From the NCBI GenBank assembly GCA_964358855.1, contig CAYHQQ010000003.1:1-64000 (forward strand): DNA of 64,000 bases, in the 5' to 3' direction. The stretch is from UBA2396 sp038042175 (lineage in GTDB: Bacteria > Planctomycetota > Phycisphaerae > Phycisphaerales > UBA1924). Shown here one piece after another: positions 7,750 through 16,897 of the stretch (positions are counted from its first letter, which is position 1; the number at the start of each line of letters is the position of its first letter). The notes beneath the pieces were generated by a model. The model was not told the origin of the DNA and did not search any database. It saw only the letters and a list, made by a program, of their open reading frames with translations. Both the position numbers and the translations under genes were made by a program.

Positions 7750-9129
7750 TCAGTGGGTGGCCGGGTCGCGTTCCTGTTCCTGCAGGTCCTTGGGGATCTT
7801 GAGTTCTTCCAGCTTTCGGTACAGACTCGACACGCCGATGCCCAGCTGCTGGGCGGTCTCGGTCTTGTCGTAGTGGTGCCGGCGAAGGCTGTAGATGATG
7901 TGCTGACGCTCGAACTGCATCAGGGCGTGCTTGAGATCCTCGCCCGTGTCGGGCTCGGCGTCGGCGGACTCAAACGGCAGATCACGCAGCTCGATCTCCG
8001 CCCCCTCGGCAAAGATCACCGCCCGCTCGATCACGTTCTCGAGCTCCCTGACGTTCCCACGCCACTCGTGGTTGAGGAGGGCCCGCATCGCGGCGTTGGT
8101 GATCCCCGACACCTTCTTGTTCATCTGGGCGGTGTACTTGTCGAGGAAGTGGTGCGTGAGCAGGGGGATGTCCTGGCGACGCTGCCTCAGAGGAGGAAGC
8201 TGGAGGCGGACCACGTCGAGGCGGTAGAGCAGATCCTCACGGAACAGGCCCAGGCGGCACTGTGTCTGGAGGTTCTGGTTCGAGGCCGCGATGATCCGCA
8301 CGTCGACCGGGCGGGGCCTGGTGTCGCCCACGGGAACCACCACCCGCTCTTCGAGCACGCGCAGCAGCGAGCTTTGCACCTGCATGGGAAGGGTCGAGAT
8401 CTCGTCGAGGAAGAGCGTGCCGCCGTTGGCGGCCTCGAAGTAGCCGATGCGGTCCTTGATCGCGCCGGTGAAGGCCCCCTTGCGATGCCCGAAAAGTTCC
8501 GACTCGATCAGGCTCTCGGGGATGGCGCCGCTGTTGACGGCGATGAAGGGCTTGTCGCGGGTGACGCCGTTGTAGTGGATCGCCCGGGCGAAGAGCTCCT
8601 TGCCGGTGCCCGACTCGCCCACGATCAGGACGCTGCTGCGGACCGCCGAGAGCTTTCTGACCAGGGCGAACAGGCCGGCCATGCCCGGCGACTCGCCGAT
8701 GAGGTCGTGGAACGTGCTCTGGGACGCGAGCTGCTCGGTGAGGATGGAGCGGTTGCGCCGCATCTCGCCGTACTCAAGCGCCCGCTTGACCCGGATGAGC
8801 ACGTCCTCGAACTGCACGGGCTTGAGCACGTAGTCGGCCGCGCCAGATCGCATGGCGCTCACGGCGCTCTCCACGGTCCCAAACCCCGTGATGACCACCA
8901 CGGGCGTCTGGGGGATGACCTGCTGGAGCTGCTTGAGGAGCGTGAGCCCGTCCATCACCGGCATGCGGATGTCGGTCAGCACCAGATCGAACGACTCGGC
9001 CAGCGCCGCGTCGTAAGCGACCTTGCCGTCACAGGCCTGAACGACCTGATATCCCTCCTCGCCCAGCAGCTGGGCGAGCGACTCGCGGAGCAACTGCTCG
9101 TCTTCAACAAGGAGAATTCTGGTGGGCAT
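7750..9129 (-). CDS. NtrC-family sigma-54-dependent response regulator
   Basis: This transcription activator opens sigma-54 promoters when phosphorylated. It has a receiver domain (1-120; acceptor Asp53 in LVLTDIRMP), an AAA+ domain with Walker A GESGTGKE (171-178), the sigma-54-contact loop GAFTGA (218-223) and Walker B GGTLFLDEI (236-244), and a Fis-type helix-turn-helix near the C-terminus (ETAQQLGIGVSSLYRKLEEL). I chose ATG 9129 because MPTRILLVEDE is a typical receiver start and AGGAAA precedes it. ATG 9159 would overlap the previous stop as ATGA. Four sigma-54-type promoters at nearby cytochrome genes make it their probable activator. Confidence 0.93.
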   Translation of the reverse strand: MPTRILLVEDEQLLRESLAQLLGEEGYQVVQACDGKVAYDAALAESFDLVLTDIRMPVMDGLTLLKQLQQVIPQTPVVVITGFGTVESAVSAMRSGAADYVLKPVQFEDVLIRVKRALEYGEMRRNRSILTEQLASQSTFHDLIGESPGMAGLFALVRKLSAVRSSVLIVGESGTGKELFARAIHYNGVTRDKPFIAVNSGAIPESLIESELFGHRKGAFTGAIKDRIGYFEAANGGTLFLDEISTLPMQVQSSLLRVLEERVVVPVGDTRPRPVDVRIIAASNQNLQTQCRLGLFREDLLYRLDVVRLQLPPLRQRRQDIPLLTHHFLDKYTAQMNKKVSGITNAAMRALLNHEWRGNVRELENVIERAVIFAEGAEIELRDLPFESADAEPDTGEDLKHALMQFERQHIIYSLRRHHYDKTETAQQLGIGVSSLYRKLEELKIPKDLQEQERDPATH

Positions 9130-9155
9130 CCGTGGGTTTCCTGGAGTGGTCGTCG

Positions 9156-9782
9156 TCACTTGGTGTTCTTGAGGTACTCGGCGGGGATGGGCGTGGTGGT
9201 GTCCTCGAAATCCCAGAAGACGTTCACGATCCGCCAGCGGTCGCCGTCCTTGAGGAGTTGAACGCTGTTGATCCCCCGGATATAGGGCTGAGCGTCGTCG
9301 GCCTTGTGACGCGACTCAAAGGTGCTCCAGACCTGGGCGATGTGTCCGAACGTCTCGGTCCGACGGGCAACCTCCTTGTCCATGAACCCGCCCTTCTCGA
9401 AGTAGCTCTTGTTGAGGCTGATGTAGTCGGTGATGGTCACGTACATCGCCATCGCGCCGCCGTCGGGCTTGCTCCGGGCCGGGATCATCCGGGCATCGGG
9501 GGCGAACAGTGAGCGATAGCGATCCCAGTCGCGTGCCTGACCGGGGTTACCGGCGGGAACGGCGTAGAACGCGGCCATGATCGCGTCGATCGACGAAACA
9601 TCCTCGGGCCGAGCCTTGGGCCATCGCAGCGCCGGGTCGTTCTCGATCAGGCCGGGGTGGCCCGAGGGCAACGGCGCCTTGGCGGGCTGAGCCGGGGCGG
9701 CGGGCGGCTGAGCGTCCTTGGCGGGCTGCACCGCGTTGGCAAACGCACAGGCCAGCAGAGCGGAAAGAAGTGTCATTCGCAT
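9156..9782 (-). CDS. Secreted NTF2-like (SnoaL/DUF4440-type) protein
   Basis: The 208-residue protein has a signal peptide (MRMTLLSALLACAFANA), a proline/alanine-rich spacer, and then an NTF2-like alpha+beta domain. The features are an early helix (IDAIMAAFYAVPAG), DWDRYRSLFAPDARMIPA, and a late strand pair ending in DGDRWRIVNVFWDFE. Such folds bind small molecules or are enzymes of many kinds, so no reaction can be named. It is first in a unit with the NtrC-type gene (stop at 9156-9158) and lies behind a sigma-54-like promoter at 9820-9835. The start at 9782 gives the signal peptide; the open frame upstream runs through the promoter and a hairpin. Confidence 0.75.
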   Translation of the reverse strand: MRMTLLSALLACAFANAVQPAKDAQPPAAPAQPAKAPLPSGHPGLIENDPALRWPKARPEDVSSIDAIMAAFYAVPAGNPGQARDWDRYRSLFAPDARMIPARSKPDGGAMAMYVTITDYISLNKSYFEKGGFMDKEVARRTETFGHIAQVWSTFESRHKADDAQPYIRGINSVQLLKDGDRWRIVNVFWDFEDTTTPIPAEYLKNTK

Positions 9783-9819
9783 GGGAGTCTCCAGGTTTGA
9801 CCGCACCCCATCGACCAGA

Positions 9820-9835
9820 TGCAAACGCCGTGCCT
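9820..9835 (-). promoter_or_regulatory. Sigma-54-type promoter before the NTF2-like/NtrC unit
   Basis: The minus strand reads AGGCACG-GCGT-TTGCA. It matches the TGGCACG-N4-TTGCW consensus except for the first base, with the invariant GG and GC correctly spaced. A start site about 12 bases past the GC gives a leader of roughly 27 bases to the ATG at 9782. It implies autoregulation of the activator. Confidence 0.65.
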
Positions 9836-9882
9836 GCCGACACCGGCGAAAACCATTCCCCTCTGCCTCCGTGTGCCATGGT

Positions 9883-9931
9883 ATTCCCACTTTCAAGAAG
9901 CACGGTTGTGCGGGTTCTTGAAAGTGGGAAT
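9883..9931 (-). terminator. 17-bp perfect hairpin after the large cytochrome gene
   Basis: ATTCCCACTTTCAAGAA at 9883-9899 is repeated in inverse at 9915-9931, around a 15-base loop that itself contains GCAC/GTGC. It starts 43 bases past the stop of the large cytochrome gene, so it probably ends that transcript or protects its 3' end. There is no T-tract, so a role as a protein-binding or processing site is also possible. Confidence 0.6.
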
Positions 9932-9974
9932 GGGAGTTCAAACGGTCGGCTTGGGGCCCTGGGGCGTCGACGAA

Positions 9975-11663
9975 TCAGCGCGGTCCGGGTCGGGCGGGCA
10001 CCTGAAGGAGTCCTGGCGCGAATCCGGCCTGGTAGCGTTTGGGGGAGTGGTCGACGCCGTGGCAGGTCAGGAAGCACTCGCCGGTCATGCCGCCCGAGTC
10101 GCGGTATTCGAGTCGACCGGTGACTCGATCGGGAAGGACGGTGGCGCTGGCGAAATTGATGAGGTGGCTGTTGCCGGTGACGGTGCCCTGGCTTGCGGGG
10201 ATGCCGTGCGAGTCGTGGCAGACCGAGCAGGGCGTGCGCTGGTCGACGATGTGCTGACGGTGTCCCGGGAACGAACGGTTGTCGAGGATGCTGCCCCGAT
10301 CGTGGCACTTGTAGCAAAGGGCGTAGGCCGTGGCGCTCTCGGAGGTGCGGTCGGCGGTTTCGTAGCGGGCCACCAGGAGCGAGGGGATGTTGGACCCGTG
10401 AACTCCCGGCGAGGTACCGGAATCCGACCCGTGGCAGTCGGTGCATCGCATGGTGCTCGCGGTGCTCCATCCGGGCTTGAGGCTGGGGACCTGCGAGCTG
10501 CGCCCCTGGGTGCCCACGGGATGCAGCGAGATCGCCGAGGGGCTGAATTGGAGGCGAACGTTGTTTTGCGCGAGACGGCGCGCCACGGCGGGCGGCCTGG
10601 TGTTTCCCTCGGCGTGGCACTTGAAGCACACTTCGTGTTCCGCCGTCGCCACCTTCATGGGCGCGCCCGAGGCGCTGACGCCCGAGATCAACCCAAATCG
10701 CCCGAAGGAGGCCGAGTTCGAACCCTGGCCGGAGGCCGCCGCGCGGCCAGCGCCGTGGGTCATGGTGTGGGGGTCGTGGCAAGAGGTGCACGTGGCGACC
10801 TGGTTGGCGGGGGCTGCGGGATCGACGGAGCTCGCCGTGTCGTGCACATAGGCCTTTTTCATGTCGGCCGCGATGTTGGAGGCGTGCGGCGTGGTGCCGC
10901 TGTGGCACGTCAGGCATGTCTCAGAGACGTTGCTCTTGCGCAGCAGGTACGCCCCGCTGGGCGCCGAGTGCGACTGGTGGCAATCGCTGCACTGGCCGTG
11001 CCCGGTGATGTCGGTCTGTCCCATCTGGTGGCATGAAAGGCAGAGCTCCGAACTGGAGTTGCGCATGACCAGGAACTTGCCGAACGCGTTGTTGTGCGCG
11101 TCGTGGCAGGAGGTGCACTGCAGCTCGCGGTTGTTGTCCAACCGGATCTGGTGCGGAAGGCCGGACGGGTCGCGGAGCTTTGTGCCGCGGTTGACAAGCG
11201 TCGAATCGAATCGAAAGGAGATCGGGTGGTCGTCGCGCAGATCCGTTCCAAGATTGGAAGCGCCCTGGGAAAGCGTTGTCACGCCCCCGGTCATCTGCAC
11301 CGGTGTGCTGCGGCCCAGAAGGCTTCCGATTGCGATGGTTCCGTCGTGGCAGGAGAGGCAGAGCTTGGACGCCCCGGTAGGCTGCCCCGGCTTGGCCGCA
11401 AGCGACTGGCTCGTGTACACGGTGTAGGCCTGGGGGGATAGACTGCGATTCCAAAGGGCCCCCACGGGAGAGGCGTTGTGGGGGGCGTGGCAGAAAATGC
11501 ACACCTGTTCCTCCCGAACCGCCCGCACCTCCGCACGGCTCCCCGCGGAGAGATCGTGCGGGCTGTCCACCACACTCATGATCTGCCCGCTCGCCCGGCG
11601 TGCCGCCAGCGTCAGGCCGATCATCGCCACCAGCGTCAGAATGCTCGCGCATCGCGTTCTCAT
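9975..11663 (-). CDS. Multiheme c-type cytochrome (11 CXXCH plus one CX3CH)
   Basis: This 562-residue protein has a signal peptide (LTLVAMIGLTLAARRASG) and eleven CXXCH sites (CIFCH, CLSCH, CTSCH, CLSCH, CSDCH, CLTCH, CTSCH, CFKCH, CTDCH, CYKCH, CSVCH). A C-terminal CFLTCH has three residues between the cysteines. The spacing and DHPIS-like segments match the doubled-CXXCH/cytochrome c3-like families used in extracellular or respiratory electron transfer. The first 200 or so residues resemble the tetraheme cytochrome at 16974-17594. It overlaps the NHL lipoprotein gene by 4 bases and is last in the run before the hairpin. It is probably periplasmic or on the cell surface. The electron donor and acceptor cannot be told. 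Confidence 0.92.
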   Translation of the reverse strand: MRTRCASILTLVAMIGLTLAARRASGQIMSVVDSPHDLSAGSRAEVRAVREEQVCIFCHAPHNASPVGALWNRSLSPQAYTVYTSQSLAAKPGQPTGASKLCLSCHDGTIAIGSLLGRSTPVQMTGGVTTLSQGASNLGTDLRDDHPISFRFDSTLVNRGTKLRDPSGLPHQIRLDNNRELQCTSCHDAHNNAFGKFLVMRNSSSELCLSCHQMGQTDITGHGQCSDCHQSHSAPSGAYLLRKSNVSETCLTCHSGTTPHASNIAADMKKAYVHDTASSVDPAAPANQVATCTSCHDPHTMTHGAGRAAASGQGSNSASFGRFGLISGVSASGAPMKVATAEHEVCFKCHAEGNTRPPAVARRLAQNNVRLQFSPSAISLHPVGTQGRSSQVPSLKPGWSTASTMRCTDCHGSDSGTSPGVHGSNIPSLLVARYETADRTSESATAYALCYKCHDRGSILDNRSFPGHRQHIVDQRTPCSVCHDSHGIPASQGTVTGNSHLINFASATVLPDRVTGRLEYRDSGGMTGECFLTCHGVDHSPKRYQAGFAPGLLQVPARPGPR

Positions 11664-12703
11664 GGGCCAACCCCTTCGCGCAGGTACTGGAAGACCTGAA
11701 CCCGCCTGTTATATGAATCGGCGATCCACACGCGTCCCTTTGGGTCAATGTGGATTCCCGCGGGCAGCCAGAACTGCCCGGGGCCCTGCCCCTCGGACCC
11801 CATGCTCATCAGCAGCCCGCCCTGCGAATCAAACAGCTGGACCGCTTCAAAGTTCGCGTCCACCACGTACACGTGGTCGTCGGCGTCGACGGCCACGCCT
11901 TTGGGCTGGGAGAAATACCCGGGAAGATCGCCCTTGCTTCCGATCTGCCGGAACGGGGTGAGGTCGGCCGAGAAGACCTGAACCCGGAAGTTCAGCGAAT
12001 CGCTCACGTACAGCCTTCCTTGGTGGTCGAATGCGATGTTCGTGGGGTAGTTGAATTGCCCGAGGTCAGCGCCGCGCTCGCCAAAGCGGCCGACCGCCTC
12101 GCCCGCGGGCGAGAAGATCACAATCTGGTGGGCTCCGACGTCCACGACAAACACCCGCCCGTCGGGCGACACGGCCACACCGCAGGGCCTCTTGAGGGCG
12201 CCGCCATCCAACCGGCCCGCCGGCGAGCCGTCGGGCGCGAACACGAACACGCACGCCTGGGCCGAGTCGGACACGAACACGCGGCCCGCCGCGTCGCACG
12301 CGACCCCCACCGGGCACAAGAACGGGGTCTGCCCGGGATTCCACGTCGTGTAGCCTCGCGTCTCCAGGTTGAACACGTGCAGCACACGGGCGCCGCTGTC
12401 GGCGACAAACACGCGCGATGCGCCGTCGGTGCAGACGGCCATCGGGCTGATCATTGCAGTCGGAGTGTCGTCCCCGAAGAGGCTGTCTCCAATCGCCTGA
12501 AAGGTGCCCCTGGCGGGCTTGAGATCCTGGTCGGTGCGGAACTCGCCCAGGTAGCGGATCCGGGCGGGGTCGGGGGCGGCGGGCCAGACGGGAGCATCGG
12601 AAGCGGGCGTGAGAATCGCTCCGGCGGGCGTGCCACACCCGGCGAGCGCGATCGCCAGCCCCAGCACCGCAACAGTCGCTCCGATGGTCCGCACGCGTTT
12701 CAT
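11660..12703 (-). CDS. NHL-repeat beta-propeller lipoprotein
   Basis: The 347-residue protein starts with a lipoprotein signal (VLGLAIALAGC, lipobox LAGC). It then has about six NHL blades of the pattern x-V-[YF]-V-[SA]-D-S-x-N-x-R-V-x-V-F, for example RVFVADSGARVLHVF, RLYVSDSLNFRVQVF and RVWIADSYNRRVQVF. This folds as a beta-propeller, often used for protein-protein contacts. It sits between the beta-barrel gene (7-base gap) and the large cytochrome (4-base overlap), so it probably works with them in the envelope. It shares its architecture with the NHL protein at 15490-16791. Confidence 0.88.
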   Translation of the reverse strand: MKRVRTIGATVAVLGLAIALAGCGTPAGAILTPASDAPVWPAAPDPARIRYLGEFRTDQDLKPARGTFQAIGDSLFGDDTPTAMISPMAVCTDGASRVFVADSGARVLHVFNLETRGYTTWNPGQTPFLCPVGVACDAAGRVFVSDSAQACVFVFAPDGSPAGRLDGGALKRPCGVAVSPDGRVFVVDVGAHQIVIFSPAGEAVGRFGERGADLGQFNYPTNIAFDHQGRLYVSDSLNFRVQVFSADLTPFRQIGSKGDLPGYFSQPKGVAVDADDHVYVVDANFEAVQLFDSQGGLLMSMGSEGQGPGQFWLPAGIHIDPKGRVWIADSYNRRVQVFQYLREGVGP

Positions 12704-12710
12704 AAGTCTC

Positions 12711-14744
12711 CTAGAAGGTACGGCGGAAGCCGAATTGAAGGAACTGGGACGTCTGCCGGCTGCCCGGCCCTTCGAGCAGTGAGTTTCTCAGCGAGCCGTA
12801 GACGTTGGTCTGGCCCTTGTGCCAGGTGAAACCGAGGATCTCGTCGATCCCCTGAGAGCGTCCGTTGCGGCTGCTGTCCTCGCTGCGATACTCGAGTCTC
12901 GCGGTGAAATCGAACGCCGAGTTGACCCGCTCGTTCCATCGGATGGACGCACGATCGAACGTCACGCGGTTGTCCTGCCTGGAGAAGTCGATGATCTCGT
13001 GCGTCAGCTCGGCGGTGATCGAGGAGTTGATTCCCAGCGGGCGGACATAAAAACCCTGAAGCCGGTGGACCGTGTAGGGGTCGAACGTGCTGGCGTGGTC
13101 GTTGAACTCGTACTTGACGTCGTACTCCGCGATCCGGTACTGCACGCCCAGGAGCAGATCGTGCACGTCGTCCAGAACGTACAAGTTTGGATCGGTGGCT
13201 CGCACCGTGTGCCCGACGGTGCGGTAGGTTGAGTAGAGCGACAGCCCGTCGAACCATCCCTCGGTCACGGTGTAGCGGACCGAGGTGCTGGTAGTGGTGG
13301 TGTCGATGTCGCTGCCGGGCTCGGGCCCCACGTCGTAGCTGACCAGCAGCGTCTGGCCGTTGGTTATCCCGCCGCCCACGATTCCCCGGATCTCGGCGTG
13401 GTCGGCGAAAACGTCGAGCCTGTAGTCCACGCCCTCCTGGTAGAGCGGAAAGCCCGCGACGGGGCTCACCTGGACCGACCCCGGGACGATGTTGCGCCGG
13501 GGAAGGACGATCGCGAAAGCGTCGGTGAAGGTGTACGCTTCGTTGACAACGCGGATCGTCGATCCGCGTTCGCCGTTGCTCTGGGCGTTGAATCCGATGC
13601 CGACAGAGGCGTCGAGCCTGCCCAGGGGAACCTCTTTGGTGTAGTCGAGCGCGCCGTTGACAAACACGTCGTCGCTGATGAACCCGCCGGGGGCCGAGAG
13701 GTGCTGCACGCCGGCCGACCCGGTGCTTGTCAGACTCTCGAACAGCCGGTACTTGATCGACGCCTCGCCGCGCGTGAGCTGCTGGGGCTCTCCCCGCGTT
13801 GTCTGGCGGTCGACGCTCAGGTCGTAGCGGGTCTCGAGGCGGTCGCTGTGGCGAAGGGTCAGGAGTTCGTCGAATCGCACGCGCTCCTGGGGGCGTTTGC
13901 CGTCCTGGTCGAACTTGCGGAGCGTCGTTCGCAGCTCGTGCGGACGCGCCTCGCCTCCGAACGTGTACAGATGCACCAGGCTGGCGTCGTGGCGGTTGTA
14001 GGAGTCCTGGTACCCGCCCGCCTGGCTCTCGCTGATCTTGTCGAACGTGTAGGCGGCGTCGAGCTTTTGTGAGGGCGTGAGCGTGACGGTGCTGTGCGCC
14101 GCGAGGGTGTCCTGGCTGACCTTGGTGTCGATGTTCCCAAAGTCGCCGTCGAGCCGGTTCTCGCGGTGGAAGTACTGCACCGACGTCGGGGCGACCGACG
14201 ATTGGATCCGCGTCCCGATGCCCTCCTCGGTGGTTGTCTCGTTGATCGTGCCCGCGAAAGGGCGTTCGAGCAGGCTTTGCTCGCGCCTGGCGTACACCGT
14301 GGTGGGCAGAAAGCTGGTGCCAAAGGCGAGAGCACTGAGATCGTAAAGATTGATCAGGTCCGTCTCGTGCACCTCCGAAGGGTCGGAGTTGCTGCGGGAG
14401 AAAACGTCCTCCCGACCCACCTGGATCATCCCGGTGAAGTCCAGCAGGTTTCGGTGCCCGATCGCCACTTCGGTCGAGAGATCCAGCAGCTCGCGATAGC
14501 GGACCTCGCGATTCTTCTGCGTCGCCTGGCCGTCCTGCTTGAGCGTGTCCTCCTGGTACTGCCAGCGGAACTCAAACGCAGATCGCAGGCTCAGGAGCTC
14601 GACAGACTTCCACGACTCGCGCGGCAACCCAACCACGACCGGGCCGTCGGACGATCCCGGGTCGGTCGGCTGCGACTGGCCCGAAACCGTTCCCGCCAGA
14701 GCGATCGTGCCGAGAATCAGGCATTGGACATGGGTGCGGTGCAC
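12711..14744 (-). CDS. Probable outer-membrane beta-barrel protein
   Basis: The 677-residue protein has a signal peptide (LILGTIALAGTVSG). Its body is rich in alternating polar/hydrophobic strands with aromatic ends, and it finishes in Phe (GFRRTF), as many outer-membrane barrels do. There are no cysteines for heme. Its position between two heme-protein/NHL pairs, six and seven bases from its neighbours, suggests a porin sheath for an electron conduit like MtrB or PioB, though I cannot show sequence kinship. A plain structural porin is the alternative. The barrel call comes from composition and context, not a recognised domain. Confidence 0.6.
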   Translation of the reverse strand: MHRTHVQCLILGTIALAGTVSGQSQPTDPGSSDGPVVVGLPRESWKSVELLSLRSAFEFRWQYQEDTLKQDGQATQKNREVRYRELLDLSTEVAIGHRNLLDFTGMIQVGREDVFSRSNSDPSEVHETDLINLYDLSALAFGTSFLPTTVYARREQSLLERPFAGTINETTTEEGIGTRIQSSVAPTSVQYFHRENRLDGDFGNIDTKVSQDTLAAHSTVTLTPSQKLDAAYTFDKISESQAGGYQDSYNRHDASLVHLYTFGGEARPHELRTTLRKFDQDGKRPQERVRFDELLTLRHSDRLETRYDLSVDRQTTRGEPQQLTRGEASIKYRLFESLTSTGSAGVQHLSAPGGFISDDVFVNGALDYTKEVPLGRLDASVGIGFNAQSNGERGSTIRVVNEAYTFTDAFAIVLPRRNIVPGSVQVSPVAGFPLYQEGVDYRLDVFADHAEIRGIVGGGITNGQTLLVSYDVGPEPGSDIDTTTTSTSVRYTVTEGWFDGLSLYSTYRTVGHTVRATDPNLYVLDDVHDLLLGVQYRIAEYDVKYEFNDHASTFDPYTVHRLQGFYVRPLGINSSITAELTHEIIDFSRQDNRVTFDRASIRWNERVNSAFDFTARLEYRSEDSSRNGRSQGIDEILGFTWHKGQTNVYGSLRNSLLEGPGSRQTSQFLQFGFRRTF

Positions 14745-14750
14745 GGCAGC

Positions 14751-15467
14751 CTACCTGGGGCCTCCTGGAGGAGGCGTGGATGTCGCCGGTGGGTTCGGCG
14801 GTGGCGGAGTGGGCGGCCCGACGTCGGACGGTGCATCGTGTTTGTCCGCGGGCGGCGTGTCGGGTTGTCGTGGTGGCGATTGTGCCGTCGCTCCGGGCTT
14901 GAGCATCAGCGAGTTCTCGCCGCCGTGCCCGAAGTGACACTCGACGCATCCCATGGCGGGGTCGACGTGGGCCGGCACTTTCGAGCCGTTCATCATCGTG
15001 GCGGAGTGGCACTGCGTGCAGATCGTTCGGTCGGGACCCCGAAGGAGCCACTTTCGAGCCGATTCGTGCGGGGAGTGGCACCAAAGGCATGCGCCGCCAG
15101 CGACCGCTCCGTGCGTCCAGACCTGCTTGTCGGCGATTCCCTTGTGGCATCCCAGGCACGAGCTTGGATCGTTGCGCGAGGGACGATACTTGGTCTTGTG
15201 GCACGCCTCGCAGTTCTCCTGGGCGAAGGGCTGGTGCACGACCACCGCCGCCGCCATGGCGGTGTCGCCGGGCTTGGCCACGCCCGCCCCGACGGCGGAC
15301 GGATCCGGGACGCCATCAAAGAAGAAGGACAGGGCGGCGTAGTTGTCCTTGGTCACTGTGCACCCGCACCACAGGCACAGCGCTGCCGCCCCAAGCCACA
15401 ACGCCACGGCCCTGCCGCAGGCACTCCACACAGGGCGCTTGGTGCCGGGACGTGGTGAGAGTTTCAT
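14751..15467 (-). CDS. Pentaheme c-type cytochrome lipoprotein
   Basis: The 238-residue protein has an N-terminal membrane segment ending LCLWCGC, probably a lipoprotein signal. Five CXXCH heme sites follow (CEACH, CLGCH, CLWCH, CTQCH, CVECH), and then a proline-rich tail of about 55 residues. The spacing recalls NrfB/MtrA-like small multiheme electron carriers. ATG 15467 was chosen because the 91 upstream codons overlap the NHL gene and are not protein-like. The gene begins 22 bases after that NHL gene and ends six bases before the barrel gene, so it is a candidate inner partner of the barrel. Confidence 0.85.
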   Translation of the reverse strand: MKLSPRPGTKRPVWSACGRAVALWLGAAALCLWCGCTVTKDNYAALSFFFDGVPDPSAVGAGVAKPGDTAMAAAVVVHQPFAQENCEACHKTKYRPSRNDPSSCLGCHKGIADKQVWTHGAVAGGACLWCHSPHESARKWLLRGPDRTICTQCHSATMMNGSKVPAHVDPAMGCVECHFGHGGENSLMLKPGATAQSPPRQPDTPPADKHDAPSDVGPPTPPPPNPPATSTPPPGGPR

Positions 15468-15489
15468 CCGAACGGTGCCTCCCGGCTCG

Positions 15490-16791
15490 TCACTTCTTGG
15501 GGGATTGGGGCGGCGCCGCGGGATCGGGTTTGACGGGCGCGGATTGCGGTTCCTTGGACGCGTCGACGGGCGCACCCTCCTGCCCCGGCTCAACCCCGCC
15601 GATGTTCTGGAACTTGAGCGCCTCGGCCGAGGGGATTCCCACGCCCGTTTCGATCGCCGCCGCCGAAGCCGCGAAGTCCGCGAGGCTGTAGTTTGAGCGT
15701 CGTTCTCCCAGAGCATACACCGAGATCTTCTGATCGCCAAACTGGTTGGCCACGACGATCAGCCGTTTGGCGGCAAACCCCGGGTAGAGGCGGTCCTGGA
15801 AGTGTTCCAGGCCGGTATCGGTCACCGCGATGCCGACCGGAAGGTTCATCGCACCGGGGAACTCGCCAAAGGCTCCAAAGTGCATCAGGAGCTGGAACCC
15901 GGCGTTGAACATCTGCACGTTCTGGAACCCAGAATCGACGACGTAGATGACGCCTTCGGAGTCCACCGCCAGATGCTTGGGCCTGGCAAAGCCTCCCGCG
16001 TGGTCGCCCTGCTCGCCCACTGCGGCGAGGAACGTGCCCTCTGGGGAGAACTTCTGGACCTTGCACCGCATCATGTCCGCGACGTACACGTTGCCGGCCT
16101 TGTCGGTGGAGACTCCGATGGGAAGGCGGAACTGCCCGTCCTCGTCGCCCACGCTTCCGATCGCGCCGAGCTGCCGCCCGCTGGCGCGATCAAGCACCAG
16201 GATCTGCTGGCGGCCCATGTCGGCCACATAAAGGCGATCGCCGGCGACGGCGATCGAGGCCGGCTTGAGCTTTGGAATGACGATCGATCTGGCGAATCGC
16301 TCGCTCGTGTCGAACACGAAGACCGCCCCGTGGATGCCGTCGGCCACGTAGATCTGGCCATCGTCTCCCACCGCCACCGCCACCGGGCGCTCAAGCCGAT
16401 TGGTGCCGGTGGTTCCGACCAGCCGAGTCTGCTTCTTGCCCAGATCCATCACGACCAGGGCCTTGGCCCGAATGTCGCACACGTAGATTTTCCCGTCGCG
16501 GATCGCCACGCCATAGGGCTTGTTCACGAACGCCGGACGGACGGCCTCGGCGCCAAAGACGAGCTTCTCAAGCCCGGAGGACTTGGTTTCCTGCACGTCT
16601 TCGCTCGAGTTGAACGAGCCCAGAAACTGGACTCGCGGCTCGTCTGGGGCCTGAGGCCAGAACGCATACTTGGCCTTTGGGTCGAGCGTCGAGGCCGACG
16701 ATCCACCCGAGGCACATCCCGGAACGCAAGCCACGCCCAAGGCCGCGAGCGCCACGAACAAGAAGCCGCGAATCGCACGATTGGTATTCAT
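15490..16791 (-). CDS. NHL-repeat beta-propeller protein, probable lipoprotein
   Basis: The 433-residue protein has a signal region (GFLFVALAALGVACVPGC) whose cysteines suggest lipidation. About six NHL blades follow, including KIYVCDIRAKALVVMD, QIYVADGIHGAVFVFD, RLYVADMGRQQILVLD and NVYVADMMRCKVQKF. A linker and a charged, proline-rich tail follow the blades. ATG 16791 has GGAGGT just upstream and lies about 22 bases after the expected start site of the sigma-54-type promoter at 16824-16839. It heads the compact run that continues through the pentaheme, barrel, NHL and large cytochrome genes. Confidence 0.87.
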   Translation of the reverse strand: MNTNRAIRGFLFVALAALGVACVPGCASGGSSASTLDPKAKYAFWPQAPDEPRVQFLGSFNSSEDVQETKSSGLEKLVFGAEAVRPAFVNKPYGVAIRDGKIYVCDIRAKALVVMDLGKKQTRLVGTTGTNRLERPVAVAVGDDGQIYVADGIHGAVFVFDTSERFARSIVIPKLKPASIAVAGDRLYVADMGRQQILVLDRASGRQLGAIGSVGDEDGQFRLPIGVSTDKAGNVYVADMMRCKVQKFSPEGTFLAAVGEQGDHAGGFARPKHLAVDSEGVIYVVDSGFQNVQMFNAGFQLLMHFGAFGEFPGAMNLPVGIAVTDTGLEHFQDRLYPGFAAKRLIVVANQFGDQKISVYALGERRSNYSLADFAASAAAIETGVGIPSAEALKFQNIGGVEPGQEGAPVDASKEPQSAPVKPDPAAPPQSPKK

Positions 16792-16823
16792 GGGACCTCC
16801 GAACGAGTCATGTGTGAGAATAG

Positions 16824-16839
16824 TGCAAACCGGGTGCCA
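16824..16839 (-). promoter_or_regulatory. Sigma-54-type promoter of the NHL/cytochrome/barrel run
   Basis: The minus strand reads TGGCACC-CGGT-TTGCA, preceded by C. It matches the -24/-12 consensus in all conserved positions except the seventh base. The predicted start is near 16813, giving a 22-base leader with GGAGGT before the ATG at 16791. Confidence 0.8.
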
Positions 16840-16897
16840 GTGTTTCGCGGGGATCGGACCGCGCGCTTGTTCGGGGGATGCCGGTGACCAGGCGCGC

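Noticed and set aside
15468..15740. N-terminal extension of the pentaheme cytochrome
   Set aside because: The 91 codons overlap the NHL gene, are Arg/Pro/Ser-rich and precede a proper signal sequence at 15467.
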